A stretch of 12,940 bases of DNA from DASXTS01 sp036505275 (GCA_036505275.1 DASXTS010000413.1:1-12940), one strand, 5' to 3'; shown: positions 1-7,740, counted from the first letter of the stretch. The notes: generated by a model from the letters alone, not told the origin. A program made the numbers and translations.

Positions 1-1958
1 TCGCCGGAGCCGACCCGCGTCGAGGTGATGGTGTCGCCGGGCGCCGCGACGTCGGGCTTGACGCTCCCCCCGACGCCACCAGTGACGCTGCCGCGGACGC
101 TGCCCCGGACGCCGCGCGAGGTGAACGAGGACGGGGTGTCCTCGATCGCGGTGTTGAAGGTCTTCAGCGAGGTGCGCAGTGCGCCGGCCTGCCGGACCTG
201 CAGGGTGCCGGCGTTCAGGGCCGGGCGCAGCGCCGCGGTGGCCGAGCCGGTCAACTGGAAGACCGGAATCGTGGCGTTGCCGGCGATTCCGGCACCGAAG
301 GTCTCCAGCGTGGAGCTGAGCAGCACCCCGGCCGCGCCGGCGGCCTGGGCGTTGTTCGTCCGCAGCCCGGAGCCGCAGCGGCGACTGGCGTCGTTGTCGT
401 CCCACTCCAGCCAGGCGAACTTGCCGGCGACGGCGGTCTTGTCCGCGTCCGAGAACGGCCGGCAGCCGTCGAGGTTTCCGGCCATGGAAAGCCTGGCCAC
501 CGCCCTGGTCAGGTCCAGCGTGTCGTATCCGGTGAAGTTGACGCTGTACTGGCCGGCCCGCAGCCCGGCGACCTCGGCCGGCGCGGTCACCTCGGCAGCG
601 TCGCGCAGCACGTACGCGTCCCGGCTGCTGGCCACGGTCAGCGCCTCCGGCGCGTTGCCCGGCGAGCCGCCGATGTCGTACAGGTCGCCGCCGTTGCCGG
701 CCGAGGCCACGACCAGCACGCCGTTGGCGCTCAGCTTGCGGACGAACAGGCTCTCGGGGTCGTCGGGCGCGCCGTAGTCCGAGCCGAGCGAGAGGTTCAC
801 CAGGTCCAGGTGGTCGGTGAAGTCGCCGTCGCGGTTCGGGTCGAGGGCCCAGTCCAGCGCGCTGGTGACCACGTTGGTGCTGCCCGTGCAGCCGAACACC
901 TTCAGCGCGTACAGCAGCGCCCTCGGTGCCATGCCGGGGCCGATCCGCAGGTCGCGAAGCGAGTCGGCGGTCAGCGCGGCGTAGTCGCCGGAGAAGGTCG
1001 AGCCGTCGCCATTGGCGTCGGCATTGACCCCGAAGCCGGCCGCCGTGCCGGCCACGTGCGAGCCGTGCCCGTTGCAGTCCAGCGGGTTGGGGTCGGGCAC
1101 CGGGGTGCTCACCGCCGGGTCGCCGTTGCCGGCGTCGTAGCCGTTGCCGACGAAGTCGTAGCCGCCGACGACCTTGGCGGTCGGGAAGTAGCTGGGGTCG
1201 GCGACCGTCTCGTCGATCGCGTCGTAGGCGGCCGTGGTGCCGGGGCCGCCGAAGTTGGCGTGCGTGTAGTCGATGCCGGTGTCGATGATGCCGACCCGGA
1301 CGTGGTCACCGAGCCGGCCGGTGCTCTGCCAGGTGTCCAGCACCCTGGTCAGCACCGCGGCGCCGGAGTTGGCCACCTTCTTCGGCACCGCGATGCGGAT
1401 CGACCGGACGTCCGGGTTGGCCGCGAGCTGGCGAAGCGACGCGGCGTCGGCGACCACCGTGACCCCGGGCACCGCGTTGTTGGTCCGGTAGAGCTCGCGC
1501 GCGGCGCGGTCCCGGCCGCGCAGCTCGGCGATCACGCCGGTGGCTTTACCGTCAACCCTGGTCCTGGCCGCGCTGGCGGCCGCCCTGGCGGCCACGCGGC
1601 CGCGCCGCAGCTCGGTGTTGTAGGCATCGACTGCCGGGGTGGCCGCCAGCTCGACGAACACGGTGACCGAGCCGCTGGCCGCGGTCAGCCGGGGCGAGAG
1701 CTTGCCGGCGGCCACCGAGCCGGTGGAGATCGATCTACCCGAGCCGGGTGCGGCCGGCGCCAGCTCGTCCGGCGCGCCGGCGGCGCTCGCCGTGCCGGCG
1801 GCGGTTGCCGTGCCGGCGGCGGTCGCCGTGCCGGCGGCGGTCGCCGTGCCGGGGAAGCCGGCGGAGCTCAGCACGGTCAGGGCGGCCACCAGGACCACGA
1901 CGGCCGAACGGGCCACAACCCAGTGCGCCGGCCGCCCCACTACACCGATGCGAGTCAC
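1..1958 (-). CDS. Secreted S8 (subtilisin-family) serine protease with PA domain, C-terminus outside the window
   Basis: Exported subtilase; 652 residues are visible and the rest lies beyond base 1. In order: signal peptide (residues 1 to about 41, hydrophobic core 19-33), an Ala/Gly/Thr repeat, an I9-like propeptide (about 98-193), then the catalytic domain. Catalytic Asp226 is in VGIIDTGID, His298 in CNGHGSHVAGT, and the oxyanion Asn422 in ASAGNGG. A PA-type insertion (about 455-590) splits the domain, as in large plant and actinomycete subtilases. The block SVKPDVAAPGDTI (632-644) normally comes shortly before the GTSMA serine motif, so the catalytic Ser is expected just outside the window. 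The GTG at 1958 is chosen because GAGG lies 6 bases upstream; an in-frame GTG at 1970 is possible but lacks a ribosome site. The substrate is unknown. Family assignment is firm. Confidence 0.93.
   Translation of the reverse strand, partial: MTRIGVVGRPAHWVVARSAVVVLVAALTVLSSAGFPGTATAAGTATAAGTATAAGTASAAGAPDELAPAAPGSGRSISTGSVAAGKLSPRLTAASGSVTVFVELAATPAVDAYNTELRRGRVAARAAASAARTRVDGKATGVIAELRGRDRAARELYRTNNAVPGVTVVADAASLRQLAANPDVRSIRIAVPKKVANSGAAVLTRVLDTWQSTGRLGDHVRVGIIDTGIDYTHANFGGPGTTAAYDAIDETVADPSYFPTAKVVGGYDFVGNGYDAGNGDPAVSTPVPDPNPLDCNGHGSHVAGTAAGFGVNADANGDGSTFSGDYAALTADSLRDLRIGPGMAPRALLYALKVFGCTGSTNVVTSALDWALDPNRDGDFTDHLDLVNLSLGSDYGAPDDPESLFVRKLSANGVLVVASAGNGGDLYDIGGSPGNAPEALTVASSRDAYVLRDAAEVTAPAEVAGLRAGQYSVNFTGYDTLDLTRAVARLSMAGNLDGCRPFSDADKTAVAGKFAWLEWDDNDASRRCGSGLRTNNAQAAGAAGVLLSSTLETFGAGIAGNATIPVFQLTGSATAALRPALNAGTLQVRQAGALRTSLKTFNTAIEDTPSSFTSRGVRGSVRGSVTGGVGGSVKPDVAAPGDTITSTRVGSG
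1783..1854 (-). repeat. Four tandem 18-bp repeats in the protease gene
   Basis: Four head-to-tail copies of an 18-bp unit (plus-strand consensus gcggtcgccgtgccggcg; copies start at 1783, 1801, 1819 and 1837) differ by one or two bases. They are in frame and encode repeats of Ala-Gly-Thr-Ala-Thr-Ala at about residues 36-59, straddling the predicted signal-peptidase site (AxA). The likely result is a flexible linker at the start of the propeptide whose length can vary by slippage in six-residue steps. Confidence 0.85.
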
Positions 1959-2194
1959 GTTGTCCCTCACTGAAGAGGCGGCTGGTGTGGACCATGCCTC
2001 GTGCCTGCGCGTCCCCCGACACGGCCTTCCACCGCCAGAGCGCAAGGCCCGTCCCCGCGGGAGCGGCGCGGCGCTGCGCCATGCAGACAGCGCCTGGTCT
2101 GGCCTCGTCGCGGGGCAACCTAGCCGAGGTCACCTGTACCCGCGACCAGCCTTATGAGGTTTTCGGCTACTTCGACACCACCGGGTGTCTGGCT
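1959..2194. other. Intergenic region between serA and the protease gene
   Basis: This 236-bp stretch carries no convincing gene. Next to serA it holds a small hairpin (2174-2189). On the minus strand there is a possible -10 box TAGGTT (2122-2117) with a 9-bp odd palindrome AGGTgACCT (2127-2135) just upstream, which might be the protease promoter and an operator. No good -35 box is seen and the implied untranslated leader would be about 150 bases, so the promoter call is weak. Confidence 0.3.
2174..2189 (-). terminator. Possible serA terminator hairpin
   Basis: GACACC-CGGT-GGTGTC forms a perfect 6-bp stem with a 4-base loop, starting 5 bases after the serA stop codon. There is no T-tract, so if it acts as a terminator it belongs to the T-less kind suggested for actinomycetes. 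The position supports the call; the short stem limits it. Confidence 0.4.
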
Positions 2195-3793
2195 TCAGTC
2201 GAAGGTGACCGTGCGCACCAGTCGGGCCTCGACGGCGGCCCCGATCGGCTCGATGAGACTCGCCGAGACCGGCCGGTCGACGCGCAGCAACATGATCGCG
2301 TCGGTGCCCGCGGTCGTCTGGTTGATCTGGGCCGCCTCGATGTTGATGCCGGCCTCGCCGAGCAAGGTGCCGACCTTGCCCATCACACCCGGCCGGTCGG
2401 CGTACTCCAGCAGGACGATGGTGCCCTCGGCGCGCATGTCGAAGTGCCGGCCGTTGACCTCGACCAACTTCTGCACCTGGGTCAGCCCGCTGAGCGCGCC
2501 GGACACCGAGTGCGACACGCCGTCGGCATGACCGGCCCGCACGGTGACCAGGCTGCGGTAATCGGCGCTCTCGGCCTCCACCGCGAGGTCGACAGAGACG
2601 CCAAGCTCGGCGGCGAGCGCCGGCGCGTTGACGAAGGTCACCTGGCTGTCCACCATGCCGGAGAACACGCCGCGCAGCGCGGCCAGTGGCAGCACGCGCA
2701 CGTCCTCCTGGGCCAACTCGCCGCGCACCACCACGGTGACCGAGATCGGCGGCTTGAGGCCGAGCGCGGCGACCAGCCGGCCCAGCTTCTGGGTCAGCGG
2801 CAGGTACGGCCTGACCTCGTCGTTGACCACCCCACCGGCCTGCACATTCACCGCGTCCGGCACGAACTCGCCGCGCAGCGCGAGCAGCACGCTGTGCGCG
2901 ACGTCGAGCGCAGCGCGGTCCTGGGCCTCCACCGTGGACGCGCCGAGGTGCGGGGTCACCACCACCTGCGGCAGCTCGAACAGCGGGCTGGCCGTGCACG
3001 GCTCGGTGGCGAACACGTCGACGCCGGCGCCGCCTACGTGCCCGGTGCGGATGGCGGCGGCCAGCGCATCCTCGTCGATGAGCCCACCGCGCGCCGCGTT
3101 GACGATCAGCACACCGGGCTTGGTCCTGGCCAGCTCGGCGGCCCCGATCAGGCCGAGGGTCTCCGCGGTCTTGGGCAGGTGGATGGAGATCGCGTCGGCC
3201 CGCCGCAGCAGCTCATCGAGCTCCACCAGGTCGATGCCGAGCTGGGCCGCCCTGGCCGGCGCCACATATGGGTCGTAGGCGATGAGGTCGACGCCGAACG
3301 CGGCCACCCGCTGGGCGAACAGCTGGCCGATCTTGCCAAGCCCGATCACCCCGACGGTCTTGCCGTTCAGCTCGACCCCGTTGAAGGCGCTGCGCCGCCA
3401 CTCCCCCGCCCGCAGACTGGCATCCGCGGCCGGCACGTTACGCGCGGCGGCCAGCAGCAGCGCCACCGCGTGTTCGGCGGCCGAGACGATGTTGGACGTC
3501 GGCGCGTTGACCACCAGCACGCCATGGGCCGTGGCGGCCGGCACCTCCACGTTGTCCAGGCCGACCCCGGCCCGCGCGATGACCTTCAGCCGGGCCGCCT
3601 TGTTGATCACCTCGGTGTCCACCCTGGTGGCCGACCTCACCAGCAGGGCGTCCGCCTCCGCGACCGCGTCGAACAGGGCGGGACGGTCGGTGCCGTCCAC
3701 CTGCCGCACCTCGACCTCGTCGCCGAAGGCCCGCAGCACCGAGGGGGCGAGCTTCTCGGCTATCAGCACCACTGGCCGGCTTGTCTCGTTCAC
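2195..3793 (-). CDS. serA: D-3-phosphoglycerate dehydrogenase
   Basis: Oxidises 3-phosphoglycerate to 3-phosphohydroxypyruvate with NAD, the committed step of serine synthesis, in the cytosol. The 532-residue product matches the long (type 1) mycobacterial form of about 528 residues. The Rossmann motif GLGKIG is at 151-156, with Asp174 (YDPY) favouring NAD over NADP. Catalytic Arg235 (NAARGG), Glu264 (ATEP) and His282 (PHLGAS) are all present. An intervening (ASB) domain fills about 320-450 and a C-terminal ACT domain 458-532. The ACT domain keeps Tyr464, Asp466 and Asn484, corresponding to the serine-contacting Tyr, Asp and Asn of the M. tuberculosis enzyme, so feedback inhibition by serine is expected. 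The GTG at 3793 is chosen because it gives the family N-terminus (VVLIAEKLAPS) and lies 7 bases after a TAGACT box; an ATG at 3844 would add 17 atypical residues. The gene follows ilvC on the same strand but is separated from it by a large hairpin. Confidence 0.97.
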   Translation of the reverse strand: MNETSRPVVLIAEKLAPSVLRAFGDEVEVRQVDGTDRPALFDAVAEADALLVRSATRVDTEVINKAARLKVIARAGVGLDNVEVPAATAHGVLVVNAPTSNIVSAAEHAVALLLAAARNVPAADASLRAGEWRRSAFNGVELNGKTVGVIGLGKIGQLFAQRVAAFGVDLIAYDPYVAPARAAQLGIDLVELDELLRRADAISIHLPKTAETLGLIGAAELARTKPGVLIVNAARGGLIDEDALAAAIRTGHVGGAGVDVFATEPCTASPLFELPQVVVTPHLGASTVEAQDRAALDVAHSVLLALRGEFVPDAVNVQAGGVVNDEVRPYLPLTQKLGRLVAALGLKPPISVTVVVRGELAQEDVRVLPLAALRGVFSGMVDSQVTFVNAPALAAELGVSVDLAVEAESADYRSLVTVRAGHADGVSHSVSGALSGLTQVQKLVEVNGRHFDMRAEGTIVLLEYADRPGVMGKVGTLLGEAGINIEAAQINQTTAGTDAIMLLRVDRPVSASLIEPIGAAVEARLVRTVTFD

Positions 3794-3800
3794 CGGCGCG

Positions 3801-3806
3801 AGTCTA
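3801..3806 (-). promoter_or_regulatory. Candidate serA -10 box (leaderless)
   Basis: TAGACT matches the actinobacterial -10 pattern TAnnnT and ends 7 bases before the serA GTG, so transcription would begin at or next to the start codon. No Shine-Dalgarno sequence precedes the GTG, consistent with a leaderless message. No good -35 hexamer is seen at 16-18 bases. Confidence 0.5.
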
Positions 3807-3884
3807 GTGACGCGCCGCCGCGGTCCTTGACGCGACGAGCCCATTCAGCACGATTCCTCAGCGCAACGGACCCTCAATGCCCCC

Positions 3885-3948
3885 TTAATGCGACGATGTG
3901 ACATTTCCCCCGATAAGGACTGGGGAAATGTCACATCGTCCTCATTAA
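3885..3948. terminator. Very long palindrome downstream of ilvC; probable ilvBNC terminator
   Basis: A perfect 19-bp inverted repeat (3892-3910 with 3922-3940) encloses an 11-base loop. Beyond a small bulge (1 base against 2) it gains 6 more pairs (ttaatg 3885-3890 with cattaa 3943-3948), 25 pairs in all. It begins 44 bases after the ilvC stop and ends before serA. Its arms (core gatgtgacatttcccc) are much more AT-rich than the surrounding DNA. There is no T-tract. Position suggests termination of ilvBNC and insulation of serA; because the element is symmetric it could work in both directions or be a dispersed intergenic repeat. Confidence 0.7.
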
Positions 3949-3991
3949 CCGGGCTACCGACGGTCACCGGCACGCGGCACGTCGGCGCGGG

Positions 3992-4993
<1,002 letters not shown>

Positions 4994-5021
4994 TGAATGT
5001 GGCGTCCTTTCGGGTGGGTCG

Positions 5022-5525
5022 TCACGCCCTCGTTGCCGTTATGGAGCGCGGGCCGCGGCCGATCGCGACCATGCCGGACTGCACCATCTCACGGATGCCG
5101 TACGGCTCGAGCATGCGCAGCAGCGCATCCAGCTTGTCGGCGGTGCCAGTGGCCTCGATGGTGAGCGCCTCCGGCGACACGTCCACCACCTTGGCGCGGA
5201 AGAGCTGCACGGTCTCCAGCACCTGGGACCGGACCGTGGCGTCGGCCCGCACCTTGACCAGCAGCAGCTCGCGCTGCACCGAGGCCGGCGCCTCCAATTC
5301 GACGATCTTGATGACGTTCACCAGCTTGTTGAGCTGCTTGGTGACCTGCTCCAGGGGCAGCTCCTCGACGGCCACCACGATGGTCATCCGGGAGATTTCG
5401 GGGTTCTCGGTCGGGCCGACGGCCAGGGAGTGGATGTTGAACCCCCGTCGGGAGAACAGACCGGCCACCCTGGCCAGCACGCCCGGCTTGTTCTCCACCA
5501 GCACCGACAGCGTGTGCTTGGTCAT
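5022..5525 (-). CDS. ilvN: Acetohydroxyacid synthase small (regulatory) subunit
   Basis: Regulatory partner of IlvB: it stimulates the catalytic subunit and makes it sensitive to valine. The 167-residue length is that of the IlvH/IlvN family. The N-terminal ACT domain begins TLSVLVENKPGVLARVAGLF; Asn12, Gly15 and Asn30 correspond to Asn11, Gly14 and Asn29, the valine-site residues of E. coli IlvH, so feedback inhibition is expected. A second ACT-like domain (about 85-160) completes the fold. The ATG at 5525 lies 14 bases after the ilvB stop, and its ribosome site (GAGGGG) overlaps that stop codon, so translation of the two subunits is probably coupled. The open frame continues upstream inside ilvB, but that part is not coding. 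Confidence 0.97.
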   Translation of the reverse strand: MTKHTLSVLVENKPGVLARVAGLFSRRGFNIHSLAVGPTENPEISRMTIVVAVEELPLEQVTKQLNKLVNVIKIVELEAPASVQRELLLVKVRADATVRSQVLETVQLFRAKVVDVSPEALTIEATGTADKLDALLRMLEPYGIREMVQSGMVAIGRGPRSITATRA

Positions 5526-5539
5526 GCGAAGCGGTCCCC

Positions 5540-7483
5540 TCAGCCCTCGTCCTCGTCGAACAGCGGCCGGATGCCGCGGGCGGCCATGATCTGGTCGTTG
5601 CCGGTGCCGGCCGCGACCATCGGCCACACCTGAGCGTCCTTGCCGACCACGAAGTCGATCACCACGGTGCGGTCCTCGATCTCCATCGCCTGCTTGATCA
5701 CCTTGTCGACGTCCTCGCGGGTATCGCAGCGCAGCCCCACGCAGCCCAGCGCCTCGGCGAGCAGCACGAAGTCCGGGATGTTGTGCTTGTGGGTGCCGAG
5801 GTCGGTGCTGGAATACCGCTCGGAGTAGAAGAGGTTCTGCCATTGCCGCACCATGCCGAGGTTGCCGTTGTTGATCACGGCGACCTTGATCGGGATGCGC
5901 TCGATGGCGCAGGTGGCCAGCTCCTGGTTGGTCATCTGGAAGCAGCCGTCGCCGTCGATGGCCCACACCTGCTTGTCCGGCCGGCCGTACTTGGCGCCCA
6001 TCGCGGCCGGCACCGCGAAGCCCATGGTGCCGAGGCCGCCCGAGTTGATCCAGGTGCCCGGCTTCTCGTACTTGATGAACTGCGCGGCCCACATCTGGTG
6101 CTGCCCGACGCCGGCCGTGTAGATCGCGTCCGGGCCGACCAGCGCGCCGATCCGCTCGATGGCGTACTGCGGAGAGAGGGTCCCGTCCGAGGGCCAGTCA
6201 TAGCCGAGCGGGAAGGTCTCCCGCAGCTTGTTGAGCTGGACCCACCAGGCGTCGAGGTTGGCACGGTGACCGGCGGCGTACTCGGCGCGGATGGCGTCCA
6301 GCAGCTCGCCGATCACGTCCTTGCAGTCACCGACGATCGGCACGTCGGCCTTGCGGTTCTTGGAGATCTCGGCCGGGTCGATGTCGGCGTGCACCACTAG
6401 CGCGTCCGGGGCGAAGCTGGCCAGCTGACCGGTGACCCGATCGTCGAACCGGGCGCCGAGCGCGATCAGCAGGTCAGACCTCTGCATGGCCGCGACCGCG
6501 GCCACCGTGCCGTGCATGCCCGGCATCCCGACGTGCTGGCGGTGCGAGTCGGGGAAAGCTCCGCGCGCCATCAGCGTGGTGACCAGCGGGATGCCGGTGA
6601 GCTCGGCCAGCTCGCGGAGCTCGGCACTGGCGCGGGCCCTGATCACGCCGCCGCCGACGTAGAGCACCGGGCGGGACGCGGCCGCGATCAGCTTGGCCGC
6701 CTCGCGGATCTGCTTGCCGTGCGGCTTGGTGGTCGGCCGGTAACCGGGCAGCCGCAGCTCCGGTGGCCAGCTGAACGAGGTCTGCGCCTGCAGCACGTCC
6801 TTGGGCACGTCGACCAGCACCGGACCCGGCCGCCCGGTGCTCGCCAGGTGGAACGCCTCGGCAATCGTCCGCGGGATCTCCGCCGGGTCGGTCACCAGGA
6901 AGTTGTGCTTGGTGATCGGCAGCGTGATGCCGCTGATGTCGGCCTCCTGGAACGCGTCGGTGCCGATCGCGCCGCGGGGCACCTGCCCGGTGATGGCCAC
7001 CAGCGGCACCGAGTCCATGTATGCGTCGGCGAGCGGCGTGACCAGGTTGGTCGCGCCCGGGCCGCTGGTGGCCATGCACACCCCCACCCGGCCGGTGGCC
7101 TGGGCATACCCGGCGGCCGCGTGCCCGGCGCCCTGTTCGTGCCGAACCAGCACGTGGCGCAGCTTGTCCGAGTCGAGCAACGGGTCGTAGGCCGGCAGGA
7201 TGGCGCCGCCCGGAATCCCGAACACCACGTCGCAGCCGGCGGCCTCCAGGGAGCGGACCAGCGACTGCGCCCCCGTCACGCGGATCGGCGCGCCGGCCGG
7301 CGGCGCCGGTTTGGGCCGCGGCGGTGCCGGCACCGGCGTCGGCCCCAGCGTTGGCCCCGGTGTTGGCCGGGGCGTCGGTCCCGGGGTCGGTCCTGGGGTC
7401 GGTCCTGGCGTGGGCACTGGCGGCGGTCCTGGCGTCGGTCGGTGCGACGAGGTGGTCGGGCTGGTGGTCGGTGTGGTGGACAT
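5540..7483 (-). CDS. ilvB: Acetohydroxyacid synthase large (catalytic) subunit
   Basis: Thiamine-diphosphate enzyme that condenses two pyruvates to acetolactate, or pyruvate with 2-oxobutyrate to acetohydroxybutyrate; it opens branched-chain amino acid synthesis. The 647 residues contain an N-terminal TPP domain (from about 66) with catalytic Glu116 (RHEQGAGHAA), a central FAD-binding domain (about 257-400), and a C-terminal TPP domain with the metal motif GDG (511-513) to NNG (538-540). Trp548 (VRQWQ) is the conserved tryptophan of the herbicide site. Residues 16-64 are an unusual proline-rich tail built on Gly-Pro-Thr-Pro; the conserved enzyme begins at IRVTGAQSLV. The ATG at 7483 has AGGA 8 bases upstream and lies downstream of a leader-peptide attenuator, so expression should rise when Ile, Val or Leu runs short. 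Confidence 0.98.
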   Translation of the reverse strand: MSTTPTTSPTTSSHRPTPGPPPVPTPGPTPGPTPGPTPRPTPGPTLGPTPVPAPPRPKPAPPAGAPIRVTGAQSLVRSLEAAGCDVVFGIPGGAILPAYDPLLDSDKLRHVLVRHEQGAGHAAAGYAQATGRVGVCMATSGPGATNLVTPLADAYMDSVPLVAITGQVPRGAIGTDAFQEADISGITLPITKHNFLVTDPAEIPRTIAEAFHLASTGRPGPVLVDVPKDVLQAQTSFSWPPELRLPGYRPTTKPHGKQIREAAKLIAAASRPVLYVGGGVIRARASAELRELAELTGIPLVTTLMARGAFPDSHRQHVGMPGMHGTVAAVAAMQRSDLLIALGARFDDRVTGQLASFAPDALVVHADIDPAEISKNRKADVPIVGDCKDVIGELLDAIRAEYAAGHRANLDAWWVQLNKLRETFPLGYDWPSDGTLSPQYAIERIGALVGPDAIYTAGVGQHQMWAAQFIKYEKPGTWINSGGLGTMGFAVPAAMGAKYGRPDKQVWAIDGDGCFQMTNQELATCAIERIPIKVAVINNGNLGMVRQWQNLFYSERYSSTDLGTHKHNIPDFVLLAEALGCVGLRCDTREDVDKVIKQAMEIEDRTVVIDFVVGKDAQVWPMVAAGTGNDQIMAARGIRPLFDEDEG

Positions 7484-7522
7484 CGACTTGTTCCTATCGA
7501 CTTGCTATCGACTTACTATCGA
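7484..7522 (-). repeat. Direct repeats between the attenuator and ilvB
   Basis: Reading towards ilvB, the minus strand shows TCGATAGTAAG, TCGATAGCAAG, then TCGATAGGAACAAG (a 3-base expansion), then TCGATG, whose ATG is the ilvB start. The third copy contains the AGGA of the probable ribosome site. The block fills nearly all the space between the terminator T-tract and the gene. Its purpose is not evident: it could be simple slippage or a binding or RNA-structure element. Confidence 0.75.
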
Positions 7523-7536
7523 CACGACCGGACATG

Positions 7537-7573
7537 AAAAAACCCTCGCCGGCCGTTAGGCCACACGAGGGTT
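7537..7573 (-). terminator. Intrinsic terminator (attenuator) in the ilvB leader
   Basis: On the minus strand AACCCTCG (7573-7566) pairs with CGAGGGTT (7548-7541). Inside, GGCC-TAAC-GGCC can form an upper stem. A TTTTTT run (7542-7537) follows the GC stem. A T-tract is notable in such GC-rich DNA and marks a factor-independent terminator. It lies 16 bases after the leader-peptide stop and 53 bases before ilvB, the expected place for transcription attenuation. Confidence 0.88.
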
Positions 7574-7608
7574 GCGCGCCAGTCCCGGTCAGGAGACGGC
7601 GCGCCAAC
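7571..7608 (-). promoter_or_regulatory. Leader hairpin overlapping the ilv attenuator
   Basis: GTTGgCGCGCC (7608-7598) pairs with GGCGCGCAAC (7580-7571) around one bulged G, and GTCTC can pair with GGGAC inside, giving about 15 pairs closed by a 6-base loop. The 5' arm starts 1 base after the last codon of the Ile-Val-Val-Leu run and includes the rest of the leader-peptide frame. The 3' arm shares three bases with the terminator's 5' arm. It is placed like the 1:2 hairpin of classical attenuators. No convincing antiterminator (2:3 pairing) was found by eye, so the switching mechanism is unresolved. Confidence 0.6.
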
Positions 7609-7636
7609 TAAGTACGACGATCCCGGCGAACTGCAC
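7589..7636 (-). CDS. ilv leader peptide MQFAGIVVLSWRAVS
   Basis: A 15-codon frame from GTG to TGA lies between the ilv promoter and the attenuator terminator. It contains four consecutive branched-chain codons, Ile-Val-Val-Leu (ATC GTC GTA CTT, 7621-7610), with another Val near the end. This is the expected composition of a leader whose translation senses charged tRNA-Ile, tRNA-Val and tRNA-Leu. The peptide itself probably has no function. No Shine-Dalgarno site precedes the GTG; it sits 8 bases after the -10 box, so the message is probably leaderless. It differs from the leader I recall for Streptomyces ilvB (of the type MRTRILVLGKRVG) but has the same design. Confidence 0.87.
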   Translation of the reverse strand: MQFAGIVVLSWRAVS

Positions 7637-7644
7637 GCTCGCGA

Positions 7645-7674
7645 ACGGTAGTCGGCCGGTGCGCGCACCGTCAA
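7645..7674 (-). promoter_or_regulatory. ilvBNC promoter
   Basis: TTGACG (-35, 7674-7669) and TACCGT (-10, 7650-7645) are separated by 18 bases. Both fit the housekeeping sigma-factor pattern of actinobacteria. Transcription would start about 7-8 bases downstream, at the GTG of the leader peptide. A 14-bp perfect palindrome, cggtgcgcgcaccg (7657-7670), covers the end of the -35 box and most of the spacer. Confidence 0.75.
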
Positions 7675-7740
7675 CTCTGCGGGATGGGCGTTCCACATCC
7701 TGGACCATCCGATGCTCGGAAGTGGTGGCAGGATTGATGC

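Noticed and set aside
1748..3901. A 717-codon open frame on the plus strand
   Set aside because: It runs antisense to the protease and serA genes, its translation is Arg/His/Gly-rich without family motifs, and it follows from high GC at third positions of the real genes.
3885..3948. Transposon end or attachment site
   Set aside because: No transposase, integrase or target-site duplication is visible; a terminator or dispersed intergenic repeat explains the palindrome better.
5526..6092. Upstream extension of the ilvN reading frame
   Set aside because: It lies inside ilvB in another frame and translates to low-complexity Arg/Gly sequence; the conserved ACT domain and a ribosome site begin at 5525.
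7516..7698. A 60-codon minus-strand frame across the ilv leader region
   Set aside because: It would cross the promoter, hairpin and terminator in a different frame from the leader peptide, and its translation resembles nothing known.
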